Assembly: GCA_026260175.1 (NCBI GenBank)
Contig: JAKCWW010001138.1
Span: forward strand, 1-64,000
DNA from: Reticulitermes lucifugus
Lineage: Eukaryota > Arthropoda > Insecta > Blattodea > Rhinotermitidae
DNA: 64,000 nt
Direction: 5' to 3'
The translations under genes were made by a program, and so were the position numbers. The notes below the pieces were generated by a model. The model had not been told where the DNA came from and did no database searches. It was given only the letters and a program-made list of their open reading frames with translations. Below are positions 11,610 to 22,898 of the stretch, one piece after another. Every line of letters begins with the position of its first letter. Positions within the stretch are counted from its first letter, which is position 1.

Positions 11610-12555
11610 TTACTCCTGTAAAAGTTCGAAAGCACTGTCGTCCTGCAGACGAAAATTTATTATGGGTGTTTAGAGATTACAAATTATTTCTTGGTAATTG
11701 AAACTACGTTAGGATTTACAGTCTTACAAGAAATCTACATTTATTCGTAAGAACGTGGTAAAAACCGTAAGGCCGTTCGTAATTGCTCAAGGGCCTTTGG
11801 TTTTGTTCCGCGGAACACAGTTTTAGAACCACTGCTGTGTATAAACGTATGAGCATTGTCCTTCTGAGACTTTTACAACCTCACAGAACGGAAGTGCGGG
11901 CTGTAACCATAGTAACTCTACAGCAAAACCAGACAGCTTCTCCTGGTCGCAGAATTTATTTAATTTTGCCCTAGGGGAGAATTTTCTAAGAACTATAGAA
12001 GAGAAAGAAAGCAATTTAAAACATAAAATATTTTTACCTGTGACACTAGGACATGTTGTCTCGAATTTTGCCTGACACAGTATGTACTGTACATATCCTG
12101 GATACTGTACCTGTGAGAAATCCAAGCGGCATGCAAATGAAATACATCTGCAATGGAAATAAGAGAAGGCAAAATGCAGACACGGATATATATCTACGTA
12201 AATCTCCATGTAGTTCTCGTATGAGATGAAGATAGCACTAGGTCCCACAGGAGAAATATTACCATGTATTACATTCTGACTTTCGACTTTCGAATTACAA
12301 CTCTCATTGATGGGAATGGCGAATGTTTCTTCTTTCATAAGAACGTCATACTTCAGAACGACTTTTAACTTGGTTTAAGCGGATAAAATTTGTCCCTGCA
12401 GGCTATAAAGGTATACGGCATACTAAAGGTATAGCTCCACTGATTCGTAAGCTCAAGACTATATTAAGGTAAAGGACGAAACAGAAATATTATGTTATTT
12501 CAATGTAACTTACTTTAAGTAAATTTTCAAAATACGTTCTCATTTGAAAAGCGTT
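11610..12555. other. Stretch with no recognisable gene
   Basis: Contains the longest open frame of the window (171 codons, 11823-12338, minus). I recognise no domain or family in it, and one such frame is roughly expected by chance in 64 kb of this composition. Confidence 0.4.
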
Positions 12556-12559
12556 CATT

Positions 12560-12692
12560 ATTTTCCGAGATTTGAGGTCCTCAAAGGAGTGTTGTTGAAC
12601 GTCGAAATCTTTTTCGATAATTCTCCGTGTAGATCGGTAAGTAGTTACCAACATTTCGGAGGAATATATTGCCTTCATTTTCAGGGTCGAAG
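12560..12692 (-). repeat. GAAAC-hairpin repeat unit (family A)
   Basis: Minus strand: CCCTGAAAATG, weak stem, CCGAAATGTTGGTAACTA, CCGATCTACACGGAG, then an arm leading toward GAGGACCTC. The same layout is seen at 16065 and 20860. Confidence 0.75.
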
Positions 12693-12699
12693 AGTCCAA

Positions 12700-14450
12700 T
12701 ATTCTTCTATCCGTAATTCATACAGCAAGGTATTCAAAGCTTTCATCAATCAACGTAAGTTTATTCGCTGATAATCGCAACACCATCTGTCTTCAGTCTA
12801 ACAGTTCTTAATCTCTCCACTAACATCGCTCCACAGCCTCTCCTCTAGCGCCCACCTCAAGCAATGAAAACCAACCGTGCGTGAACTTCACTGCATGGTG
12901 AGTCTGCAAGCAGCATCTCGCTCGATTTAACACAGCGCCCGACATACAGCAACAGGACTGCCACCTCGCACGAAATAAAATATCAAAATTAAGTACGAAG
13001 TATTATAAACTGCGTGGGAATGCGCTGTTGCTCTGTACAAGAGCAACCGACATCGCGGCAGAGAAGGCAGCACTCTTACTGACTTAGAAAGGCTCATGAC
13101 ACATTTAATGTTCCAGAAACCGGCTAGTCTGACTGAGATGTTTCCTGGTATTCCTCAGTCCCTCCATTTGTACACAGTTAGAAGGGATAAGGGGTCATAT
13201 AATGCAGGAATCTCCACCCCGTACGTTTTCCTATGTACTGTGTTATGGTACCCCTGCCTAAGCTTAGGCTAGTACCAAGGGAGAGTTTTACTGTAGTGTA
13301 CGTTTCCACAACTCTCTTGAATAAGTCCGGAATTTACCGGTTAACTTCCATTTTCGTCGTCTTTTTTTAAAACAGAAGCCACATTTTGATTGGTTAGTAC
13401 CTAAAGTTACAAATGTTATTCACAAATATTCTAACGCCACTAAGAAAACAACATATAAAATTAGAGAAACGTATGCGTTGTTTTAACGACTATTGACTGA
13501 CCTCGAAGAAAGACGCCGTTTCATTCATGCGCGTGCCTTACAGTAAGTAAAACTACCTTAATTTGGGGCATGTGAGAGGACTGATGAGTATATAGACATA
13601 ATTTAGTGACAGCGAAACTGTTATATATTAGTTAATTTAATGTATAGAAAAATGCAAGCAAATTGTGATTATTCTGACTCTCATTCTTCACTTTACGAGT
13701 ATTGTAATATTTTATTTTCAAAGTAGACTGCGTTGTAAAATTGTTGGAGATTCTATTTCCTAAACTTTTAAAAATTTCCGTACATCATAATTCGTGAAAC
13801 TTGATGTTAGGCAAGAAATAAATAAAAAGAATGTAAGCTAATGACAAAATAAATACCACAGTAGACTGGGTAGAATTTTAACCTCAGTTGCGCCATCCAC
13901 TGGAACAAACGCGTCAAGAGTCAGTGACTTACTTTTTTATTTCATGTGAGCGGGTAAGTGTCTGGATTTGAATTTACGTCCCGTAAACACACTCAGAAAG
14001 CATAATATTAAAGTTCTAACAGCAGCCTTTCCTGTTTAATAGAATTCTTCTTACAGTAAAACATTCCTTAAGATATTGCAACTACAAGACTTTACTCTGC
14101 CGGAAGAGGATCTCAAATTAGGCAACGATGGTTTCTGCCTCACACTCTCCAATCCATTATTTACTAAACTTCCTACCATTTGACCCTACACAATTAGAGT
14201 TACTGAAAGCGTCGTGAAGTAAATCATAAATAAATAATAAACACATTAACGTGATACTGTGCAACTTTAAACTCAGACATAGTAGCTTTCTTCTGATTAA
14301 CGACGCAAACATCAAGGCGTACGTGAAAGCAGCGGAAAATCCGGTCATTCTTAATCTTCGCATGCACCACATGAATGTGTGTGATTAGCTTCAATTTCCT
14401 GTTTTCTTTTCTTTTTTTTTTGTGCCGACATCGCTGGGTTGTCGTCAGAG
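12700..14450. other. Stretch with no recognisable gene
   Basis: No coding similarity. A short near-perfect hairpin lies at 13247-13276, with a 14 bp palindrome GCCTAAGCTTAGGC inside outer GGTAC/GTACC arms. Confidence 0.4.
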
Positions 14451-14455
14451 TCGGT

Positions 14456-14777
14456 CTGGACATACGTAAAGGTAAAGGTAAAAGGTAAAGCAATCCTTAT
14501 ACAGAGCTGGACAGGCCCTTAGGGCTGTAGGAGGTTGAGGATCCCAGAATTTCTAGACACTTGGCACATGAGACGGAAAGATTGTCAGCCCTACGCAACG
14601 GCCGCCTTTACTCCCCCCAGGAGATACACCCGGTACTCATTTCTGTTCGAGTCGGAGTCGACCCCTGGGCCATAGTGCGACCGGAAGGATTAAGTCAATG
14701 AAAAGTCCGTGACCCCATCGGATATCAATCCCGCAACTTTCCGGCTTGTAGCTCAGTGCGTCAAACTGGACATACGT
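14456..14777 (-). mobile_element. SINE family E with perfect 12 bp target duplication
   Basis: CTGGACATACGT flanks the element at 14456-14467 and 14766-14777. The body on the minus strand starts within a tRNA-like head, slightly truncated before the A box relative to the copy at 62190. It has a degenerate B box (GCGGGATTGATATCC), the family words CCTTCCGG and GGTCGACTCCGACTCG, and a 3' tail of repeated TTTACC. The intact duplication indicates relatively late insertion. Confidence 0.92.
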
Positions 14778-15828
14778 GACGAAGTAAAAATACATTATCC
14801 CTAACTGTAACTAAATCCATAACTCGCCAAGCACGGTGCAAAACATTTATGTCTTACGTTAAGAAGATTTTATATCTTCAACAGGACAGACAAATGGTTG
14901 GATAAACAAGGAGGGTCGTCCTCGAATCCGCGACCTTTAAGATATATGGCCACAAACTTTTATGCCTCTCATTGTACCACTTACTCCATCCTCCTGTTAT
15001 CCCTCTTTATTAAGTCACTCTACAGTCAAAGTTGTTGAAAAATGATTTCAGTAGAAACCAGCAGACACATCTTCATTCCTAAAGCTCGTAACAAGAAATC
15101 TATATTCAAAAAGTACTTTTTCCAATAACAATTGAATAACGTGCCCAGCTGCGTAAACACATGTGGAGTAATTCCCATACAGATAGCACACAGAGTCCAA
15201 CAGCTCTTCGCATTACAATAAACTGCACAAAGGTTCGAAATTCGCTTCCAGTAATTACTGGCTTTCCAACACACAGTCAGTGGCATAACAGTGAAATAAC
15301 GCCCACGTTTAAACGTTTGAAGTGTAGCAGTTGCTATATATACGGCATCATTCCCAAAACAAACTGCGATTATTTCAATAAATAGCATTAATAAATTTGT
15401 CTTTGTGATGCAGACGCAACAGAATTTACCCTAAGGCAGGAAATGGAGTTTTGCAAATGTTAACAAATGTTAACAAATGTTAACATGATATGTAATTCTC
15501 ATGAGCCCCACATTGTTTGTTCTGGCTATAAAACTTAAGCATAATTTGCGACATTCTGTGTCAATATTATCACGACTGCTCTCTCTCTCTGTAGGCCTAT
15601 ATATATATATATATATCACTGCAGTCAATTAGAAACGAATTATTATCCTTTTAGTTCTAGTTATTGAAATATTTTGTATATCCAAAAACATTTTAATGTC
15701 TTAATCCTTCTTTCAGGAATATCCTTATATTATACACCGATCTTTTATCCGGCGACACTTTTTCGAAATATGCTGTTTATGTTGCATGCAGCAAGAGGTT
15801 AAACTGAAAATACAAAAACGAAAATTAT
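14778..15828. other. Stretch with no recognisable gene, two short tandem repeats
   Basis: 15456-15487 holds three copies of ACAAATGTTA-like 10-mers, and 15599-15616 is a TA run. Nothing else was recognised. Confidence 0.5.
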
Positions 15829-15950
15829 ATTTATATATATATTATATTTATATATATTATAATTATATATTTATATAAGCGGTGCCAAATGTCATGAAAA
15901 TCGGTTTAATAGTTTCGGTGAGGCGTCCTGTCAGCTCATTTATACACTGT
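15829..15950 (+). repeat. AT microsatellite abutting a dispersed-repeat tail
   Basis: 15829-15880 is TATATTTA-rich. Directly after it, GTGCCAAATGTCATGAAAAT, then CGGTTTAATAGTTTCGGTG resembles a unit of the ~142 bp repeat family (compare 19663 and 4741). Confidence 0.55.
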
Positions 15951-16064
15951 CACGACATTTCCACGATGGGTTCGGGTTATGCATTTCGTACAACGAACAA
16001 GTTACTTGTAATTCTTACATATTCTGGTACTTTGTTTATCGCGGCGCTGATTTTCACTGTGATG

Positions 16065-16190
16065 ATTGTTTGGAATATTATGCAGTGTAATTTGATACTT
16101 AGGTACCAACATTTCGGTGGAACCTCTTCCTCCGCTTTTAGATTGGTACTGAGATTCTCTGTTTCCAACCTGAAGACTGACGTAAAATAA
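16065..16190 (-). repeat. GAAAC-hairpin repeat unit (family A), degenerate
   Basis: Plus-strand words TTGGAATATTATGCAGTGTA, GGTACCAACATTTCGGTGG, AACCTCTTCC. Read on the minus strand: GGAAGAGGTT..CCACC, then GAAATGTTGGTACC. The CTGA block has been lost. Confidence 0.65.
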
Positions 16191-16634
16191 TCCTCTGAAC
16201 GTCTCGGACCGACACAGCAAAATGTACCGTACCATACACTATGAGATCATAATCCTAAATCTCTAAAACACTTTATACAGTCCAAAGAACAATATTGGTC
16301 TATGGTTAACTATTAACACATTCGTAACTGTAGTGTGGGTTGATACACTACTGCATACAAAACAGACCTATCCTATACACAGACTCTATCCATTTACAGA
16401 AACTGTTATTATATGTAAGTGACTGTACCATACTTCAACTCTTCGGTTTCTTCATTTTATTTTGGAATCAAAAACTGCAATGCGGAACATGGCAACCACG
16501 CGAACATCCATCTCGGAGAGACAAGGATAGCAATGCAGTTACTGTAGGCTGAGTAAGGCAAGGCAGAGCTGTGAGTCGGATAAGCACAAAACCTCTAGCT
16601 AGATATCTGATTTGTATTTGTCTTATTATGGACA

Positions 16635-16746
16635 AAAACATGAATACAATATTTTACGTATTATTTCGGAAAAGCTGAAGAAAACACCCCATTTGGGAAA
16701 CCTAAAAGTAGATGAGATAACAATATTAATATTGATTTTAAAGGCA
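16635..16746 (+). mobile_element. LINE 3'-end fragment
   Basis: Frame reads YYFGKAEENTPFGKPKSR, a stop, then DNNINIDFKGM. This corresponds to the VLVGKPEG..RPLGRPRRRWEDNIKMDL stretch seen intact in the 7850 copy family. It is followed immediately by a SINE. Confidence 0.7.
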
Positions 16747-16920
16747 TGAGACTGAGCGCGTTAGCTCGAACCATAGCGCTTCTCACTTGTAATCGACAGA
16801 TGCCAAGTTCGAACATCAGTCGGGACTATGACTATCTTGACTCAGGCTTTTCGTTTATTACCTCAGTCCCTCCAAGCAAATGCCTGAACATTGCCCTAAA
16901 TTTCACTACCGCTTCTTCGT
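16747..16920 (+). mobile_element. tRNA-like SINE (family H)
   Basis: Head with A-box-like GAGCGCGTTAGCTCG and B-box-like AAGTTCGAACATCAG. The body ends TTACCTCAGTCCCTCCAAGC, shared with 3840-3875. It sits directly behind a LINE fragment. Confidence 0.65.
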
Positions 16921-17012
16921 TCCATATTATTTCCAATTCTTTGAATACCACGAACCAATCATTCGGTGCTATGCACTCTGATTTAATGTCTTTGTCTTTA
17001 AATAAACTACAA

Positions 17013-17056
17013 ATAAATACATAAATAAATAAATAATTAATTAAATAAATAAATAA
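17013..17056. repeat. (AAAT)n microsatellite
   Basis: AAATAAAT units with interruptions, possibly the A-rich end of the SINE upstream. Confidence 0.85.
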
Positions 17057-17059
17057 ATA

Positions 17060-18535
17060 TACAAATTGAAGATTTTGGTAAAGGTGTAAAAGTGCGGGCT
17101 AGATTAAACTATTTCACAGTAAATGTAATTTCATGATTGAGACAAGATTTTTTCTCAGTCCCTCAATTCTAATGAGGGGAATACCGGTAGTACCGCAGTA
17201 TCTGTAGTACCTAAGTAAGTTACAAGGTTTCCTTTCGTATTAGTTTAAATTTATTATTCACACTTGTCCTCCAGTCAACAATAATCAGCCTATACAGTGC
17301 ATAAGAACCCATTAAGTAAAGTAGACAATGTACAATACCCTACACCAAGGTGAAAATTTATTGTAACAAATTTTATTACGTCTTTAACTTATACTGACGG
17401 CTAACGGAATTTCGCACATTTGGATCATATAAATTACGTTTATGAACATCGAACGTAAAGGAATATAAATATAAATAGTTCAGATAATTGTAAAATTATG
17501 CAGGAAGCTGTTACAGAACTGTTGTGAGAGTTTTGATGCATTTATTTTGGAATTTAATTAATGTTTTATGTATAATTTGTTTAGGTTGAATCAAGCACAA
17601 TATGAAGAAATATATCCACGCTGAGTCCATGTAATAGTGAAGAGAAAACAGTCATTGTGAAAAACGATGTTTCAGTCTTTTCAAAAGGCACTTGTGAACG
17701 TAACAACCTAAACATACACATACTGCTACGGCTCTTGGTTCACTAACACACGTTCGTGTTAGCTGTAGTCGATTTTTAATCTAACCCCTTTTCAGTGGCG
17801 TAATAATGCCAATGGCAAATTATGAGTTGTTTCGTTGGTCAGTTTAAATTTCGGTACAGTATTATTTCAGCTAACTAAAATATGTTATCTCTCACGAAAT
17901 CAGTCGCTCAGTTTCTTTAGACAATAGCCTGGTCAGATTGTAGACAAAGGGCAGATGCCATAAGAACTCAGAATGTGTTCAGTATTTTAAGGGAATGGCG
18001 TAAAACATGCGTCGCTGGATTGTTACAAATACGTGTAAAGTAGCGTGCAACACACAATCTCCTACTGTTATATTTCAATATACATGCTATAATCGAATTA
18101 TTCTTTGACCTCGGAGCGCCTGTCTGATCCTGCATTCAGCGCTCAACCGTACAATTATTGGAAAGTTATCAAATTTCATGAGTGCAATTCAAGATCAGAA
18201 GTGAAAGAAGTAATGGCTCATTCCTTCTTTTTTTCATCATTTCCGCATTTCCTTTGCCTTTTCGTCTATTCCCGTCCTCTCGTCCCCCTTACTTTCCACT
18301 TTCACATAGGCCTGTCTTTTTTATTTTCCCTTTCCTGCCTCTTTGTGTGCCTTCTTCTCTCTTTATGGAAGTTCCGCTTCAAGTTTTGGTTCCGCTGCCC
18401 TTGTGAGTGTTTTGTATCTGACATTCTTCAGTCCCAAGAGGTAATATCTGCAATACTCCCTGTTTTCTATCATGACCCAGTATAAGTAAAACAACCCATG
18501 CAGTATAACCTTTTTTATGAAACTAGCAGTAGTTA
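17060..18535. other. Stretch with no recognisable gene
   Basis: 18200-18400 is pyrimidine-rich, which gives overlapping Phe/Ser/Leu-rich open frames of low complexity. No family recognised. Confidence 0.4.
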
Positions 18536-18539
18536 TTTT

Positions 18540-18628
18540 ACACGAGAAATCTACTACATTTTATGGAACCCGAAAGTTCATTACCATGTTTAAAAGAACC
18601 CGCCACTGACCCCTGTAATACTCAGACT
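18540..18628 (-). mobile_element. LINE 3'-end fragment
   Basis: On the minus strand GGGGTCAGTGGCGGGTTCTT, then AACATGGTAATGAACTTTCG, GGTTCCATAAAATG. This matches the QWRALVNTVMN..RVP end of the LINE family and its short 3' UTR, and it abuts untypable sequence. Confidence 0.65.
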
Positions 18629-19031
18629 AACACAGCCCGTCACCTCCAAATTTAATTCTTGAAAATCTGTTTTATTATTTTTTTATCCACGTCTAAATCT
18701 TACACGTGCTCTCTTTTTTTAATGTATTTCAACTATTATAAAATCCCACACACTTTATAAACCCGATAATACATTACCGCATTCAAAGACCAGCACTTGG
18801 TCCTATTCTGAGCCAGCTGAATTAAAGCCAAGTCTCAGGACCTATGTAACATTCTGCAACGTGTTCGTGTTTTTACGGTAAGGATTCGTTATAGCCACCT
18901 CGATCCCTAAAGCGAAAACACCACTACTTGTTGGCTGTCCGTATCCGTATATGTCCCAGCTATCTACTACACATGGATCCTCCAACAGAAAACTAAATAT
19001 GCGCCATTACTAATCACAGACTTACATTAAT

Positions 19032-19263
19032 TTAATAAGTTCTGTTACTTAAAAGTTTTTGGGTTGTAGCCCGGCGTCAATTTTTGGTGTATAACCAACG
19101 TTTCGGGGACACTTGTTTGTCGCATTCCTGAAGATGGGACAAACAAGTGTTCCCGAAACGTTGGTTATACACCAAAAATTGAAGCCGGGCTACAACCCAA
19201 AATCTTTTAAGCAACATTACGACCACGGTGGAAGCCTTCAATTACATATTAATAAGTTCTGTT
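19032..19263 (+). mobile_element. Foldback retroposon with 15 bp target duplication
   Basis: TTAATAAGTTCTGTT at 19032-19046 and 19249-19263 is a perfect direct repeat around 19047-19248. About 160 bp (19047-19210) form a near-perfect palindrome with a single CTGAAGAT at the centre (19128-19135). The right half has stem GGGA (19136-19139)/TCCC (19151-19154), then GAAACGTTGG. A 38 bp non-palindromic tail follows (AACATTACGACCACGGTGG..), similar to the tail of the 7468 element. Confidence 0.88.
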
Positions 19264-19599
19264 TCAGAAGGCAGCACTGTAATGGATACGAACTGAAATA
19301 CCTGATCACAAGCAAGCTCCAGTATTCAAGTACCCACCGAAAAACCGGAAACCTTACTCGGGAAAAGAAGAAAAAGTCCTTCCAAATCCTATACAATTTA
19401 TCGATCTTAATTAGTAATTTATATCAGCCTTAACCCTTTAAGGAATAAATTTAATGTAACTTATATTTAAAGTTCCAGATTATACCGCGCAGTAAACTCA
19501 TTCTATCTCCCCTACAGCAGGACTGTAAAAGTTTGAACCCTGCGAGGTATTACACGGATTTTACCAACACTTCTTCTCTATCTAAATGTCACACAACTT

Positions 19600-20335
19600 A
19601 ATGGTACACGCACAACATAATTTTATTTATGCCTACAAGAAACGTACGGCTTTCCATTGCTCCGATTTTCACGAAACTCACAAATCCTCAACAAAATTAT
19701 GTGCATACGTTTATACCGAATTTTATCCAAATCGGTTATTAAACGCGAAATGTGTGGATAGAAATTAAATTTCCTCCGCTACGTAACATACGACGTTCAC
19801 TGAGCCGATTTTCACAAAATTCTCGGTTGCTTAGCAGCATTCCGTGCCAAATTTCGTTCACGTTCGACGAAGAATGTAGCAAATACGGAGCAAATTTCAT
19901 TTACACCTTTAACAAATTACGCCCTCCAATGTACCAATTTTCACAAAATCGTAACTGGCCAGCTGCATTACGTATAGCTCTGGTACACCGATATTCACCT
20001 TCGTCGATCAAGATATATGAAACGTACGGATAGAAAATCATCTATGCCCTTAAGAAGCGTTTGCCTTTCACTACATCAAAATGTACTAAATTCAAAATTC
20101 CTCAATGGCGTGATAGGAAGACTTCTTGTACCGAAGTTCATCCAAATCGGCTAAAACGTATGGGAAGTATGGATAGAAATTCATTTACGATCTTAAGTAA
20201 CGTATGACTGTCACCGAGACAATTTTCATGAAACTCATGCCTATTATACTCGTAGCACTTTTCACAAAAACCTCCTACGTCAAACCTTGTGATAATCCAA
20301 CGAACGGTTGAGTCACTGTAACTAGATACCAAGTG

Positions 20336-20336
<1 letters not shown>
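19600..20336 (+). repeat. Degenerate ~142 bp tandem repeat array
   Basis: CGATTTTCACGAAACTCAC-like phrases recur at 19663, 19808, 19937 and 20220, spaced 145, 129 and about 2 x 141 bp. CCGAATTTTATCCAAATCGG-like phrases recur between them. The array ends in a GACAGACA run. The same units occur in opposite orientation at 31540-32260. Confidence 0.75.
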
Positions 20337-20367
<31 letters not shown>

Positions 20368-20370
20368 AAT
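20337..20370. repeat. (ACAG)n microsatellite closing the 142 bp array
   Basis: GACAGACAGACAGACAGACA followed by AACAGACAAA. It terminates the preceding array, as a shorter CAGACGGA does at 4815. Confidence 0.92.
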
Positions 20371-20462
20371 GTCGTTAAGTTCACTAAGGAAAGCCAAAAA
20401 CCCGTTACATAGCCGTACTGTATAAGAAAATAATCCCTGTTTGTTCTGAGGACTATGCAAGA

Positions 20463-20530
20463 CACGTAAATTCATTCCGAGGGCAGAACGTAGAATTTTT
20501 AAAAGTTCTATCTGGTGGTACGTAGAGTAA
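20463..20530 (+). repeat. Dispersed repeat G
   Basis: AATTCATTCCGAGGGCAGAA, CGTAGAATTTTT, CTGGTGGTACGTAGAGTAAC matches 37437-37500. Its nature is unknown. Confidence 0.65.
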
Positions 20531-20859
20531 CCATCCTTTAATAAACATCAAATTCTTTACGGTGGTGATGCCATGTAGTCTGGTACGTAATTTATGCCTC
20601 AATTCCAGGAAACGCTTATCTTCACATTCACGGTGGAGAGAACATCACTTAGTACATAAATCTTCGTAGTGTCAAAAATAAATAAGATGTAGGTGGTTAA
20701 ATGTTCAGTCTTGAAGAATAAAACGTAAAGGTGTAGGGATAGAATAAATAGAAGCATTAAAGCATAGAGGAGAATACATATGTAGAGTTGGCTTAGAGGT
20801 AAAATATGGCTTCAATCCCAAGAGCAGAATCAGCCAACCTGGATAAGGCTTCTCGTGTA

Positions 20860-20990
20860 CGTTTTCAGGTTTTCACGCCGAGGACCAGTCAGTTTGTGAT
20901 CTTCTGGGTACTTACAGCGTGTACGGTTGTAGGCTGACACCAACGTTTCGCAGTAACATGCTGCTTCCATCTTCAGGGTTAAAGTAGAGA
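20860..20990 (-). repeat. GAAAC-hairpin repeat unit (family A)
   Basis: Minus strand: CCCTGAAGAT, GGAA, stem GCAG (20961-20964 complement)/CTGC (20950-20953 complement), GAAACGTTGGTGTCAGCC. The arm contains CCCAGAAGATCAC and the tail ends GAAAACCTGAAA. This is one of the better preserved single units. Confidence 0.82.
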
Positions 20991-21104
20991 AAGATAAACA
21001 TTAATTTAATAGGGCTGCCAGTTGCATACATTAGATAATATCAACAGCAGGCAATGAAATATGAGATTGGAGCATTGATGAAATAATAATGACGGGAAAA
21101 AGCC

Positions 21105-21270
21105 CTCCCAGTGCCAACTTTGTCTATCACGTATCCCTCAGAAGATGGCCTGAGTTCGAGTCCAGACCTTAGCGGTGAGAAGTCGACGACTCAAGGCCTG
21201 CGCCATGACAAGGCATAGGATTGAAATAGTAGGGTCCAAACAGACGCGAAGTAATTAGAGTAACAAACAA
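21105..21270 (+). mobile_element. Possible tRNA-like SINE fragment
   Basis: CCTGAGTTCGAGTCCAGACC resembles a pol III B box, preceded at a plausible distance by a poor A box. No second copy in the window supports it. Confidence 0.3.
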
Positions 21271-21727
21271 ACTAACTAATTAACTAACTACCTAACTACC
21301 TAGCGGCGGAGATTTACACGAAGTGCATGTCAAAGTCCTGTGGACCGCACAGTCATTCGTGCATTTGAAAAGTGTTGCTGGACTACGACACGGAATGCGC
21401 TTACCTGAACGGATTTATTGCCTTGACTAAGGGCCTCGATTTCGTCATAATAAAAACTGTAACTAAAAATGGCGTTACGTTCTTCAGGGGAAAAGAAAAC
21501 TGGTTTCATTGATGCATGAAATTTGAAAGAAGATTAGCTCGGGCACGTAGACTGAAGGTATTTGCGACCTGACAGATCAAGTCCGTGACTGAAGCTGCGA
21601 GAGGGATATGCGGATATCCGGATATTTGTCCTCTCGGCTGGGCCACGTTTCCACAGACGGCCTGGACTGGTCTGCCAATTTCCAGTCACTTTCGGTTAAG
21701 TCCTCACGCGACTTTGGCCAGCCCTTT

Positions 21728-21770
21728 TTCGGCAGAAGAGTCTTCAATGTTGCCGAAACATGTGGTCCCC
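21728..21770 (+). repeat. GAAAC-hairpin core, single copy
   Basis: Stem GGCA (21731-21734)/TGCC (21751-21754), then GAAACATGTGG. The CTGA block is not clear. It lies in an open, GC-richer stretch with no recognised gene. Confidence 0.55.
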
Positions 21771-22039
21771 GCACCAGCTGACTTTGAGTGGAAAACCTCC
21801 GTCAGTGCTACCGTGTGGTCGGCCAAATTAGAACTTCCAAATCCTGATAAAATTGTTTGATATGAGAATAAACGTACTGACACGCACGCAGGTACGCACC
21901 CACACACACATACACAATGGGATATCTATATGAACCATGCAATGTGATGCTGTTTATAATTAACTTGTGTATTTTACGCCGGTGCTGTGCATACAATAGC
22001 TCATTCTTTCAGACCAAATTCAGTAGATGGGCCCCACAC

Positions 22040-22095
22040 TTTCACCCGAGGACAGAAACAGATCCAGTTTCCGAAATGTATTGCTTTTGGAACAC
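22040..22095 (+). repeat. GAAAC-hairpin core, compensatory variant of the 7643 copy
   Basis: CCCGAGGACA, stem GAAAC (22055-22059)/GTTTC (22067-22071) around AGATCCA, then CGAAATGTATTGC. The loop is identical to that of the 7643-7661 hairpin, while the stem differs by a paired change. Confidence 0.75.
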
Positions 22096-22415
22096 CAGAC
22101 GATAGATACATCGCAGAAACCGTGCAGTTCTATGGAATATGGATCATTCATTACGGACAGATAAATAATAAAGACCTGTGGGAAATGCCTATCCCACAAC
22201 CAGGATTAAATCCTTCACGTTGAACGAAAAGTTACTCGTACTTAGCTTGCATGTTCAGTGTAACCGTGGCTTCAAACTGCTCTTAAAAGGCTATATGTGC
22301 AATGGTAAATCAATGGAAGAGTTATCTCTCGCAATCCTAGCCACATATTGGATATGGGAAATTCTTCCTTTGAATTTAACAAGAGAAGCAAAACGTAACA
22401 CTGAGACGCCTTCCC

Positions 22416-22515
22416 GTAACCATTGTTACCGTGGAAGAGCAATAAGTATTACATATGCTGAATGTGTTTCTGTAGCCTTAGTTATCCAGCATGAAAAGGC
22501 ATGCGCGGTATTATA
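22416..22515 (+). repeat. Dispersed repeat shared with 4396-4490
   Basis: CCATTGTTACCGTGGAAGAG, CAATAAGTATTACATATGCT, then TTATCCAGCATG match the earlier copy closely. The function is unknown. Confidence 0.75.
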
Positions 22516-22898
22516 ATAAGTGACGTAATTACACGGAAGTGTAGCCATCATTCCAAGCGTATGAACGCCGAACTTTAATTTATTACCAAGCATGACAGAC
22601 AACCGCTCCAGGAAAGAGCATCTCTCAGGAGAGCAAATTTAAATTGTTATGTAAATTTGTATTAACATGCTACCCGCTGAGCAATGCACATAATCGCTTG
22701 AATTCTTGTAAATTTCCTTTGTGTTCGCAGTAGGCAGACTGTTGTCTAATTACTGTCTTGAAATATTCATGAAACTTGAAACATAACCCCTTATCCTCAC
22801 AAACCCTGTACTGCCAATTATATCATGTGCCCCTCTATGTTCCTTACTATTTGGCACAAACTATCTTCTCTTCAATACCTCATTCTTCACTCAAACCC

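Noticed and set aside
11823-12338. Longest open reading frame in the window (171 codons, minus strand)
   Set aside because: I recognise no domain or family. A rough estimate from stop-codon frequency in AT-rich DNA gives an appreciable chance of one such frame in 64 kb on six frames. No splice or start context distinguishes it.
12544-12771. Frames such as QHFGGIYCLHFQGRRVQYS that look like insect predicted proteins
   Set aside because: They are translations of the GAAAC-hairpin repeat (the frames at 12490-12771 and 16065-16190 have matching words). Such frames appear in automated insect annotations because of the repeat and do not mark a gene.
18105-18485. Two overlapping open frames rich in Phe, Ser and Leu
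   Set aside because: They follow from a pyrimidine-rich stretch that lowers stop frequency. There is no recognisable sequence pattern.
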